Source of the DNA: an uncultured Eubacteriales bacterium
GTDB taxonomy: Bacteria > Bacillota > Clostridia > Lachnospirales > Lachnospiraceae
Reading direction: 5' to 3'
Assembly: GCA_900548855.1 (NCBI GenBank)
Contig: URMF01000003.1
Location: 1-64,000, forward strand
Length of the DNA stretch: 64,000 bases
Part shown: positions 9,820 to 16,839 of the stretch, one piece after another
Layout: each line of letters begins with the position of its first letter
Position numbering within the stretch: the stretch's first letter is position 1
Translations under genes and position numbers: made by a program
The notes under the pieces: generated by a model
Told to the model about the DNA's origin: nothing
The model's database searches: none
The model's input: the letters and a program-made list of their open reading frames with translations, nothing else

Positions 9820-11324
9820 GTGGAACGGAACGCACAATCGCCGATTTCTTTTACTTCACAGTTTGACCCGGACTGTCTTTGCTCCACTGTAGCCAATGCA
9901 GTACAGCCATCAAAGGTATAATCCGGAATTGCTGTCAGTGCCGGTGAAAGAGAAATTCTTGTCATGACAGTGTTGTTATAAAAACAACCCTGTCCGATTC
10001 CATTTACATAATCAGGAAGCACAACCCCTTCACTGGAAGCAGCTCCTGCTTTATAAATCGTAGTCAGCTTTGTCTTTGCAAACACATTGTCACCGAATTT
10101 CATGGTGCCGCTTGTTTTATTTGGTAAAATAACCGTTGTCAAGCCTTCTGCCCCTTCAAAAGCAGAGCCCTCAATGGTAGTCAGTTTTTTACAATTGGTA
10201 AAATCAACTGTACTGGTAAGCTTGCTTCCGCTAAATGCACTGCCCAAAACTTTATCCAGCTGGGAATCTGCTTCAAATACCACCTCTAATCCACCTGCCG
10301 TACCCGTCCCGGTCTTTGAAAATGCACTGGCTGGTATTGTTGTGATACTCTTGCCGATGGTAACCCTTGCAAGCTTTGTACAGCCGGCAAACAGAGACGG
10401 CTCATCCTGCATGATTCGTCCATTCGCAAACGACGGAATAGCAATCTCCTCTAAACTGGTATCATCCAGAAAAACCTGTTCCTTAATAACCGTCAATCCA
10501 GACGGTAATGTATTATTTTTCTTTGTGGAATGTACACTCTTCAGACTGGTACAGCTTGCAAATGCCTGTTTTCCCAAGGACTGTAATGTATCCGGCAGTG
10601 TAATGGTTGTCAGATTCTTACACTCAAAAAATGCTGAGGTTCCAATTGTCGTAATACTTGACGGCAAAACAATTGTCTGAAAGGCACAACCGGAAAATTC
10701 CTCTGCCGGAATTGTTGTCACACCGGTAAAACTGCTTATATTGATTGACTGTGCCTTTTTTGCGCAGCCAAGACCTGCAATACTCCTTACACTGGCTGCA
10801 TTTGCTGTGCTGGAAAAATCAAGTACACCCGTATATGCACTCAAATCTCCATATGTAAAATTATTCTTGTTTTTCTGGGCTCCTGCACCTTCATTATAAG
10901 CAGACAAAACCATATTAAAAAGAGTCTTATCTGTCATCAGATTATATACCAGTGTCCCGGCACTGGCTGTTACTGTTGTCTTCTCGATAGTCTCCTCTAC
11001 AGATACAATATCCTCTGCCTCTGTATCTGCCTCCGTAGATGTCTCCACATCACCTTCTGTGGTGGTTTCTGTCACTGCTTCCGTCACAGCCTCTGTTGTA
11101 TCCTGCTGTGTGGAAGCTTCCTCGCTGTCCGCTTCTTCCTTTTGGATATCTGTTTCTGCTTCACTGACAGCCTCTGTACTGTCCTCATCTGTTATCACCT
11201 CTGCCTGTGTCTCCACCTTGCCGGCATCTGCTTCTGCCGCTGATACTGTCCCGACATTGACAGAAGAAATTACAAGTACTGCAGCCAGTGTGAAACTAAC
11301 CAATCTTGACCTCTTTTTTCTCAT
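9780..11324 (-). CDS. BspA-like leucine-rich repeat surface protein, N-terminal part with signal peptide
   Basis: The start at 11324 follows AAGGAGAG and opens a signal peptide (MRKKRSRLVSFTLAAVLVIS, cleavage near VSA-AEA). A Thr/Glu-rich stretch (about residues 35-120) follows, then BspA-type LRR_5 repeats such as ITTIGTSAFFECKNLTTITL. The frame runs into the C tract, is read as five prolines and stops 9 codons later, giving 514 residues. In the alternative frame the LRR protein continues for another 1370 codons. As sequenced, the cell would secrete only this truncated form. BspA-like proteins are surface or secreted adhesins in other bacteria, but that role is inferred here. An ECF sigma factor lies just upstream on the same strand. 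Confidence 0.9.
   Translation of the reverse strand: MRKKRSRLVSFTLAAVLVISSVNVGTVSAAEADAGKVETQAEVITDEDSTEAVSEAETDIQKEEADSEEASTQQDTTEAVTEAVTETTTEGDVETSTEADTEAEDIVSVEETIEKTTVTASAGTLVYNLMTDKTLFNMVLSAYNEGAGAQKNKNNFTYGDLSAYTGVLDFSSTANAASVRSIAGLGCAKKAQSINISSFTGVTTIPAEEFSGCAFQTIVLPSSITTIGTSAFFECKNLTTITLPDTLQSLGKQAFASCTSLKSVHSTKKNNTLPSGLTVIKEQVFLDDTSLEEIAIPSFANGRIMQDEPSLFAGCTKLARVTIGKSITTIPASAFSKTGTGTAGGLEVVFEADSQLDKVLGSAFSGSKLTSTVDFTNCKKLTTIEGSAFEGAEGLTTVILPNKTSGTMKFGDNVFAKTKLTTIYKAGAASSEGVVLPDYVNGIGQGCFYNNTVMTRISLSPALTAIPDYTFDGCTALATVEQRQSGSNCEVKEIGDCAFRSTPPPPPLPIQISL
9808..9820. repeat. Homopolymer of 13 G inside the BspA-like gene
   Basis: Thirteen consecutive G on the plus strand (C on the coding strand) coincide exactly with the point where the open reading frame changes. 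Full-length translation needs a tract length equal to 2 modulo 3 (11 or 14). Runs of this length are prone to slipped-strand change and are typical of phase-variable surface genes, but they are also a common site of assembly error. Confidence 0.9.
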
Positions 11325-11502
11325 CAAAAATTCTCTCCTTCTTAACAAATCCGTTACCATTTTACTTCGGTAAAAATACACCATACCACAAGTTTCTTTT
11401 GTATAGTATAATATCACAATTTTACCTCTGTTGTAAATCAAAATAATATTTGTCAAGCTGGTGTTAACAAGTCCGGTCCGGACAATGCAGAAGAAGCCCC
11501 TT

Positions 11503-11694
11503 TTATCCCCGAAACAGTCTGGATAACATGCCACCAGAGCCTGACAAAACAAATTGATGTTTTGCCTGCTGTTCCTGCCTAATAGAATCTGCTTTTGCCT
11601 GCTTTATCCCACGTTCCACCGTGACCTTCAGTTCCAATGGAAGTTTTATGTCATCGTAATATTTTTTCATTTCCTCTAACCGATCATCCTCCAT
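11503..11694 (-). CDS. Small protein, possibly a truncated anti-sigma factor
   Basis: This 63-residue ORF starts inside the end of the sigma factor gene (11-bp overlap), the usual arrangement for a sigma/anti-sigma pair. The N-terminus (charged, LEEMKKYYDDIKLPLEL then a basic helix KAKADSIRQEQQAKHQ) resembles the cytoplasmic N-terminus of Firmicutes anti-sigma factors, but no transmembrane helix or extracellular domain follows. It ends with GGMLSRLFRG. Either the gene has been truncated or it is a short protein in its own right. Confidence 0.5.
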   Translation of the reverse strand: MEDDRLEEMKKYYDDIKLPLELKVTVERGIKQAKADSIRQEQQAKHQFVLSGSGGMLSRLFRG

Positions 11695-12187
11695 ATTGCA
11701 GTTCTCCTTCCATCATTCCAATTCCCATTTTTTTCAGGCTTCGGTATAACAGTGCATTTACAGTGCTGATATTTGCATTTAAAATAACCGCTATTTCCTC
11801 TATCTTCTTATTTTCAAGAAAGTGCAGGATGACAACAAGCTTTTCCCTTGCGCTCAAATCCTCCAGCATTCTTTCAATATCAATATCCTGACAAATATCC
11901 TCCTGTCCTCGCTCTCTGACATCAAATAATAATTCAAAAGAAATCCCTTTCTGGCTTTCATTCAAACTCTCCATTACTGTAGTGGTTAGCATTTGATATA
12001 GCCACGTGTCAATATATCTCTCATTCTTTACCTTGGCTGCATTACGGATTGCTTTATATACACTTTCCCGGACAATATGTATAGCATCTTCTTCGCTGCC
12101 TGTACAGGTCATTGCAATACGATACATGCAACCATAGGAAGCCATTACCGCTTCCTCTATCCTCTTTTGCATCTTTTCACGATACAT
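11684..12187 (-). CDS. ECF-type RNA polymerase sigma factor
   Basis: At 167 residues this has the two-domain layout of an ECF sigma-70 factor. Region 2 covers about residues 10-75 (ending DTWLYQMLTTTVME), and region 4 covers about 108-160 (LSAREKLVVILHFLENKKIEEIAVILNAN). It should direct RNA polymerase to a small regulon. A strong site AAGGAGGCG precedes the ATG. The overlapping downstream ORF may be a cut-down anti-sigma factor, and the next gene on the strand is the BspA-like surface protein, a plausible target. No promoter motif for the factor could be defined from a single locus. Confidence 0.85.
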   Translation of the reverse strand: MYREKMQKRIEEAVMASYGCMYRIAMTCTGSEEDAIHIVRESVYKAIRNAAKVKNERYIDTWLYQMLTTTVMESLNESQKGISFELLFDVRERGQEDICQDIDIERMLEDLSAREKLVVILHFLENKKIEEIAVILNANISTVNALLYRSLKKMGIGMMEGELQYGG

Positions 12188-12259
12188 AAATTCCGCCTCC
12201 TTTATTTTTTCTCTTTATATATTAGACGAATTATACAGGGAAAAAGTTTCAAAGTTGTT

Positions 12260-12457
12260 TCAAAAATTGATAATATTTTTAGAAAAATTATTTTTGTTAT
12301 CCATATTGTCCAGGGCATATTCAATACATTGAATCACTACTTTGTTAAAAGACATATTATTTTCATTGGCAAGCTGTTGAACGGTATTGATTAAATCCTT
12401 TGGCAGACGCAAGGACTTATTTTCATATTCCGCAAATTCTTTTTTCAGTGTAAACAT
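12260..12457 (-). CDS. Ribbon-helix-helix (Arc/CopG-type) DNA-binding protein
   Basis: This 65-residue protein has a short beta strand (KSLRLPKDL) followed by two helices (INTVQQLANENNMSFNKVVIQCIEYALDNM), the ribbon-helix-helix fold used by small repressors and antitoxins. No toxin gene lies next to it. The ATG at 12457 follows AGGGGTGG. The 88-bp palindromic element ends right upstream of its ribosome binding site, so the element may carry or disturb its promoter. Confidence 0.65.
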   Translation of the reverse strand: MFTLKKEFAEYENKSLRLPKDLINTVQQLANENNMSFNKVVIQCIEYALDNMDNKNNFSKNIINF

Positions 12458-12474
12458 ATATACCACCCCTATCC

Positions 12475-12586
12475 TCTACCAATAATCGGTTATTGCGAAA
12501 TATTTACCTTATGCTATGCGTATTGTGAATATACACAAACGCATATCTGCTTTTTTGAATTTCGCAATTACCTATCTACCAATAAT
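12475..12586. mobile_element. 88-bp palindromic MITE-like element between 12-bp direct repeats
   Basis: The 12-mer TCTACCAATAAT occurs at 12475-12486 and again at 12575-12586. The 88 bp between them have inverted ends (GGTTATTGCGAAAT on the left, GGTAATTGCGAAAT read from the right) and an inner pair ATGCGT/ACGCAT. The ends resemble those of the 268-bp element at 56474-56741 (TAGGCAATTGCGAAACTC), suggesting one family of non-coding mobile elements with a 12-bp target duplication. Confidence 0.65.
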
Positions 12587-12649
12587 TGTAATATAAAAGA
12601 TACCGCAGGGATATATTATAAATATAATACATTTGTAATATAAATTAAG

Positions 12650-12693
12650 ACTCAAAAAAGATCCACTGGACCTTTTTCTCATATGCTTGACAA
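12650..12693 (-). repeat. 44-bp palindromic dispersed repeat, copy 2 of 3
   Basis: Same repeat as at 5622-5665 with one change in the stem (GATCC for GGTCC on the plus strand). It abuts the terminator at 12699-12740 that follows the unknown gene at 12758. Confidence 0.85.
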
Positions 12694-12698
12694 CATAG

Positions 12699-12740
12699 AA
12701 AAACCTCAGAACATTTTCCTCAATCTGTTCTGAGGTCTTC
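12699..12740 (-). terminator. Terminator of the gene ending at 12758
   Basis: ACCTCAGAACA and TGTTCTGAGGT pair across a short loop, with A-rich and T-rich flanks. It lies 17 bases beyond the stop codon of the minus-strand gene. Confidence 0.85.
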
Positions 12741-12757
12741 TTACACTCACTTGGCGG

Positions 12758-13258
12758 CTACACCAGCTGGCAAAGCGCTTTCAATAAATGTATGGCATCC
12801 AAAAAGCCCTGTTTATATGCCATCCGCCCATAACAGGAGCTTCGTTTGTTGCATGCGGATAACGCATTATCAATAATAAGCCATTGTTCCCGGCTTAATT
12901 CCATTTTTTCTATTTTCGCTATTTCCCTTCTGGCTTCGGCATTGATTTCCTGATAGCTCCTGTCTTCCTTTAGCCGTTTTTCCAACACATCCTCTGTCCG
13001 TATCTCAAAAAAATAATCTAATATGGACATCCTTTCTTTTGCCATATCTGCCATTCTGTCCTGCTTCTGGGAAGCGGTCTGCATTTTCCGCTCTTTACTC
13101 TCCATCCTCCCTGCATTCAGCACCTGGTATTCCAGCAGGACATTCCTCCCAAAAGCAATGCAGTCATAAGGCTCCTTTTTTTGATTCGGAACAACCGGAC
13201 AAGCCGGCAAAAGCCCTCCCTGCTCTGTTTTCCTTTGCATTTCCGTTAATTCATACAT
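12758..13258 (-). CDS. Unknown soluble protein, possibly of the DUF6809 type
   Basis: Starting at the ATG at 13258 (which overlaps the stop of the upstream 55-residue gene by 8 bp), this gives 166 residues. No transmembrane segment or signal peptide is seen. The C-terminal 95 residues are helical and contain ILDYFFEIRTEDVLEKRL, a Tyr-Gln-Glu-Ile segment, and SSCYGRMAYKQGFLDAIHLL, a pattern I associate with a small uncharacterised family (DUF6809) common in Clostridia. Translational coupling to the upstream gene and a shared promoter divergent from an XRE regulator suggest a small regulated module. Function is unknown. Confidence 0.7.
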   Translation of the reverse strand: MYELTEMQRKTEQGGLLPACPVVPNQKKEPYDCIAFGRNVLLEYQVLNAGRMESKERKMQTASQKQDRMADMAKERMSILDYFFEIRTEDVLEKRLKEDRSYQEINAEARREIAKIEKMELSREQWLIIDNALSACNKRSSCYGRMAYKQGFLDAIHLLKALCQLV

Positions 13259-13418
13259 ATCGTATTTCCTCTTCTTTACTGCTATCTGCAATTTCCTTAT
13301 CTCTGAGCGCCGACAAATACACCATTGCCATGGTCTTATTTTCTTCTGAGAGATTTGAAAAGATAACCGAAATTCTCCTTCCATCTTCTATATCTTGATG
13401 AGTAAATGTTTTTGTCAT
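13251..13418 (-). CDS. Small unknown protein (55 residues)
   Basis: The ATG at 13418 is preceded by AAAGGCGG and opens a 55-residue charged protein (KTFTHQDIEDGRRISVIFSN, then helices ending in KEEEIRYV). I do not recognise the family. It is the first gene of a two-gene unit, driven by a consensus promoter in the region shared with the divergent XRE regulator at 13556. A longer upstream reading frame exists, but it overlaps the promoter. Confidence 0.65.
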   Translation of the reverse strand: MTKTFTHQDIEDGRRISVIFSNLSEENKTMAMVYLSALRDKEIADSSKEEEIRYV

Positions 13419-13470
13419 GGTATGTACCGCCTTTCTGTAAAACAATTCTTTTGTTTGACTTTGTAAATCT

Positions 13471-13537
13471 AGTATATATAACTTTTTCAAATTTGTCAAT
13501 ATTAAAAGTTGACTTATTCAAACTCTTTTGTTAATAT
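13471..13537. promoter_or_regulatory. Divergent sigma-A promoters between the small gene pair and the XRE regulator
   Basis: Minus strand: TTGACA (13494-13499), 17 bp, TATACT (13471-13476). Plus strand: TTGACT (13509-13514), 17 bp, TAATAT (13532-13537). The two -35 boxes are only 9 bp apart, so one bound repressor could control both directions. Confidence 0.75.
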
Positions 13538-13555
13538 GATTTCCGGAGGTAAATT

Positions 13556-13903
13556 ATGAATGCAAGAATTACTAAGATAAGGAAGTCCGCTAAAATGACA
13601 CAGGAGCAATTTGCTCAAAAAATGGGAATTTCCAAAAATTATGTAAACTTAATAGAAAACGGAAAGAAAAAACCAGGCAATAGACTAATATCAGATATTT
13701 GCCGTGAATTTCACATTAATGAGGAATGGCTGCGAACCGGCAAGGGAGAAATGCACCAGACCGTTGATATGAATTTTGAAAACATCTGTGCCGATATCGG
13801 CGTTCATGACCCAAAAGCCAAAGCGGCGATACTGAAATACTATGAGCTTTCCCAGGATGATAAGGAGCTGTGGTGGCGGTATGTGGAACGGTTTATGAAA
13901 TAA
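13556..13903 (+). CDS. XRE-family transcriptional regulator
   Basis: This 115-residue protein has an N-terminal Cro/CI-type helix-turn-helix (about residues 5-60: ITKIRKSAKMTQEQFAQKMG then ISKNYVNLIENGKKKPG) and a short helical C-terminus. It likely represses its own promoter and that of the divergent two-gene unit at 13418, since the two promoters share one short region. The ATG follows CCGGAGG, and a hairpin terminator follows the stop. The arrangement is like that of phage or plasmid repressor modules, but no phage structural genes are present. Confidence 0.9.
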   Translation: MNARITKIRKSAKMTQEQFAQKMGISKNYVNLIENGKKKPGNRLISDICREFHINEEWLRTGKGEMHQTVDMNFENICADIGVHDPKAKAAILKYYELSQDDKELWWRYVERFMK

Positions 13904-13914
13904 CTCTCCTATAC

Positions 13915-13948
13915 AGAGAGGTTTTAGTTTATGCCTCTCTTTGTTTTT
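13915..13948 (+). terminator. Terminator of the XRE regulator
   Basis: AGAGAGG and CCTCTCT pair over a 12-base loop, followed by TTGTTTTT, 12 bases after the stop codon. Confidence 0.8.
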
Positions 13949-14033
13949 AAATTATATTCTTCGCATTCGCATTCTAATTTGGGAAAATTCAAACAACGAT
14001 TTCTGCCACATTTCTAAAAATAGGCAATCTGTT

Positions 14034-14703
14034 TTAATACTTACATTTTATAATTGAGCACTCAGATTCTTTTACAAAACCCAACTTTTCTGCCATTCTT
14101 TCAGAAGCAGCATTTTTATAATGACATGCCCATACAGGTTCTTTTTCTTGCCCAATGGTGTATTGTATCATCTTTTGGGCAACCACCAATCCTAAGCCCT
14201 GTTGTTTAAATTGGGGATTTGTTTCTATCCCTATGTCAATTTCTTTACTACTTATCGCAGCAGAAAAAGCCCAAGAAGCAATATCATTATCGCAAGTTAT
14301 ACAATATCCTTTTCCTTTTGCCAGAAAATCATTTATATCCTGCCAAAAGAGGATATGTAAATAAATATCTCTTTTCCACAATAACATCCTGCTTTGACTT
14401 GAAATATTCTTGTACACATTCATCTTTTGTCATCAAAAGAAAACGTCTGGAATCTAATTTCGTTCTATCCAACATAAGTTCATATATATCATCAAGAAAA
14501 GATTCATCAGCTTTACCTGAAAGATAAGCAAAACCGCAATATGTCCAAAATAGAACATTGTTATAATTCTCCATTGAACTTGTAAAAATATCTCCCTTTT
14601 GAATGTCCTCTGCAATAGAAAGGGGATAGACCTTACCACAGTCATGGGTGTCTGCAATAGCGATAAAATCTAAATACTTTAATGGATTAATTTTATACAA
14701 CAT
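14034..14703 (-). pseudogene. GNAT-family N-acetyltransferase with a frameshift
   Basis: Two overlapping frames add up to one protein of about 220-260 residues like GNAT_acetyltr_2-type enzymes. The first frame (14329-14703) carries the N-terminal domain (LFWTYCGFAYLSGKADESF) and ends in a stop after FTYPLLAGYK. The second (from about 14395 down to 14034) carries the acetyl-CoA-binding half: DFLAKGKGYCITCDNDIASW, QFKQQGLGLVVAQKM in place of the RGxG loop, and ENAxS-like HYKNAASERMAEKLGF. One base change between about 14340 and 14400 separates the frames. Start ATG at 14703 follows GAGGTGAGGG. It is either an inactive gene or a sequencing error. Confidence 0.8.
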
Positions 14704-14730
14704 TTCCCTCACCTCACAAACAAGAATTTG

Positions 14731-15150
14731 TCAATCATCAATATCTATTCTTTCAATTTTGAAAATAACTGGTCTGGTACCATCATTGCAACAGGCAATC
14801 ATAACTTTATCATCATTTGTCCATCCATGCATAATTGCCCCACCTTGAAGCGCAGAATAAATATATCTACTAATTGCGTCCCATGCTTCTGAGCAGAAAG
14901 GAACACCATCTGTCCCACAATGCATTGTACCAGGAGAAAGTAATACACCTTCATCTGGTTTCCCACTCTTTATCAATGTTCCTGCTCCCATATGCCAATA
15001 ATCATCTCGTTCATCATTTCGATAAAACATAAATTCATCACCTACATTGTAGCAAGGGCATTTACCGCTGTCTGGTACAGCACAATACTGTGCCTGCAAT
15101 TCAGGAAATAACTTTTTGTCTAAAACTGTAACCTTTACTCTATGTTCCAT
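14731..15150 (-). CDS. TIGR04076-family conserved protein
   Basis: Starting at the ATG at 15150 (after AAGGAGAG) this is 139 residues. It shows the family pattern: VKVTVLDKKLFPELQAQYC at the start, a CPCYNVGDEFMF segment, PFCSEAWDAISRYIYSALQGG in the middle, and CCNDGTRPVIFKIERID near the end. The conserved Cys pairs suggest a small metal-binding protein. The biochemical function is not known. It sits among unrelated accessory genes and has no clear operon partner, though the GNAT relic follows 28 bases downstream. Confidence 0.8.
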   Translation of the reverse strand: MEHRVKVTVLDKKLFPELQAQYCAVPDSGKCPCYNVGDEFMFYRNDERDDYWHMGAGTLIKSGKPDEGVLLSPGTMHCGTDGVPFCSEAWDAISRYIYSALQGGAIMHGWTNDDKVMIACCNDGTRPVIFKIERIDIDD

Positions 15151-15205
15151 AACATATCTCTCCTTATAACTTCTGATTTGTTTTATCTCCAAGAAAAACC
15201 TAATT

Positions 15206-15697
15206 CTACAGAGGATTATTTTTGCCCTTCAACAAATTTTTCCTGATGATGTCCATTCCAATTAATAATGCTGTAACAACGGGCCATCCTATTACACTTA
15301 TCCATATCATAAACTCCGGCTCCATAATATCCCCCAGCCCTAGCTTCAGAAAAACCACCACTGTCTGCGTAACAAACATTACAAACGCCCAAAGCACGCA
15401 TATTACCCATGCCAAAATTCTAAATGGAATGCTGTAAGCAACCAGATGAATTACTCTTTTTTCCATGATTTTTTTATATAGAAACACAAATAATCCAAAA
15501 TATAAGGCTATCCCAATGATATATGTAAGTAAATTGTATCGGTAAACATCTCCACTAAAAAACCCAGAATAGTGCCTCACATGTAGTCTGCCTAAAAACT
15601 GTATCATGCAAGAAATATCTGCATTTATTATTGTAAAAACCATCATAATACTTTCGATACCAATTATTTTAAAATATTGCTTTGTTTTCCTTCTCAC
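15206..15697 (-). CDS. Unknown four-helix membrane protein
   Basis: The GTG at 15697 preceded by GGAGGAG is the best start, giving 163 residues. Four hydrophobic segments are visible (around IESIMMVFTIINADI, LLTYIIGIALYFGLFVFLY, FRILAWVICVLWAFVMFVTQ and FMIWISVIGWPVVTALLIGM). I do not recognise the family. It could be a small transporter-like or stress membrane protein, but nothing in the sequence decides this. Confidence 0.6.
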   Translation of the reverse strand: MRRKTKQYFKIIGIESIMMVFTIINADISCMIQFLGRLHVRHYSGFFSGDVYRYNLLTYIIGIALYFGLFVFLYKKIMEKRVIHLVAYSIPFRILAWVICVLWAFVMFVTQTVVVFLKLGLGDIMEPEFMIWISVIGWPVVTALLIGMDIIRKNLLKGKNNPL

Positions 15698-15899
15698 CTT
15701 TCTCCTCCAAATGACGATTTTTCCGTCACAAGACCACCATATTATATCAAGAATCCGACTCTTCATCAATTCCTTATCAACTTATGGCATCCCCAATATA
15801 ACAAAAATTCAAAAAATAACCGACCTGTGGCTATTGTCATTACTTAATATCATTTGCTGAATACTATATAAAAGAATGCATACAAAGGAGCTGATATTA

Positions 15900-16060
15900 T
15901 GGCAACAAAATCTTTTTTAAAACAATTGGATTCTCTCGTCGCGGATTTGCTAAAACCCATTTAGTTTTTTGGAAATCCAAAAACGAATCTGAACTTGATT
16001 GTGATGAGACAAATATTAATGGTACATATCTTTTACAATTTATGAAAAAATTATAGTTTA
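15900..16060 (+). pseudogene. Relic of a small gene
   Basis: An ATG at 15900 after AAAGGAG reads MATKSFLKQLDSLVADLLKP and stops. A neighbouring frame continues with FLKQ, RRGFAKTH, VFWKSKNESELDCDETNING and stops at LLQFMKKL. The opening MATKSFLK resembles a common short Lachnospiraceae protein, so this looks like a frameshifted remnant. Otherwise the stretch 15770-16107 holds nothing I can name. Confidence 0.4.
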
Positions 16061-16107
16061 AATAAGTTCTCCATATTTTCCCCTTGAATTTAATTTCCTT
16101 GTAAATA

Positions 16108-16632
16108 CTATTTACTCAATAATGTGATTGCTTCATCTACGGTAATACAATCAGCAAATCTTTTTGGCCACATCATTTCATTGTAATATCTGTAAGTTGT
16201 TTCTTTATCCATATAGACATTATCAAAGGTAGAATTTGCTCCCTTTGGAACAATGACCTTATATCCTTTCTCAAATGCTGATTTAATAGTCGCATCAATA
16301 CAGAAATTCGTCTGCAAACCAACAATCATCAAAGTATCCTCTTTCTCTTCTTCTAAATAACCTGCAAACTCCTTGTTTCCAAAACAGCTGTTAATATCCT
16401 TGATATATCTCTTTTCTCCTTCCATTGGAGCAACCTGTGCTGCAATTTCAAATTCATCATCTCCAATGGAAAATCCTGTTCCTGGTCCATCATCGTGCTG
16501 AAAATAAATTACTTCTACATTATTCTGTCTGGCAGTTTCGATTATTTTGACAGTATTCTCAATAAAACCATCCAAATCATATAGTCTGTCATCCGTGATT
16601 CCTTTTTGAATATCGATTACCAGTAGTATCAT
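16108..16632 (-). CDS. Isochorismatase-family cysteine hydrolase
   Basis: At 174 residues this is a full cysteine hydrolase of the isochorismatase fold. The catalytic Asp is in LLVIDIQKG, the Lys lies in GEKRYIKD, and the Cys is in VGLQTNFCIDATIKSAFEKG, which also shows the family's cis-peptide region. Members hydrolyse amides or vinyl ethers such as isochorismate, ureidoacrylate or nicotinamide; the substrate here cannot be told. It stands alone, with AAAGGAG before the start. Confidence 0.88.
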   Translation of the reverse strand: MILLVIDIQKGITDDRLYDLDGFIENTVKIIETARQNNVEVIYFQHDDGPGTGFSIGDDEFEIAAQVAPMEGEKRYIKDINSCFGNKEFAGYLEEEKEDTLMIVGLQTNFCIDATIKSAFEKGYKVIVPKGANSTFDNVYMDKETTYRYYNEMMWPKRFADCITVDEAITLLSK

Positions 16633-16807
16633 AATACTGTTTCTCCTTTATAACACCTTTACTACCCACTTTTAGGTGGGATAAAATAAGCAAATCAGTA
16701 ACCACTTTAGCATATAACAGTTACATTTACCACCTATTTTCATAAAAAGACTTTATACAAATATTTTAAAAAGTTCTTGCAAGTTCCAACAATCTGTATT
16801 ACAATTG

Positions 16808-16830
16808 CTTTATAAAATACTTTTATAAAG
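16808..16830 (+). promoter_or_regulatory. Perfect 23-bp palindrome at the ROK regulator start, likely operator
   Basis: CTTTATAAAA, three bases, TTTTATAAAG: both 10-bp arms match perfectly. It lies 9 bases before the ATG of the ROK regulator and touches its ribosome binding site, a placement that fits autorepression. Confidence 0.6.
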
Positions 16831-16839
16831 AGGACTTAT

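Noticed and set aside
8842..9921. 359-residue plus-strand ORF opposite the BspA-like gene
   Set aside because: Lies entirely antisense to well-supported LRR repeats, has unnatural composition (Arg/Cys/His rich) and no ribosome binding site; a shadow.
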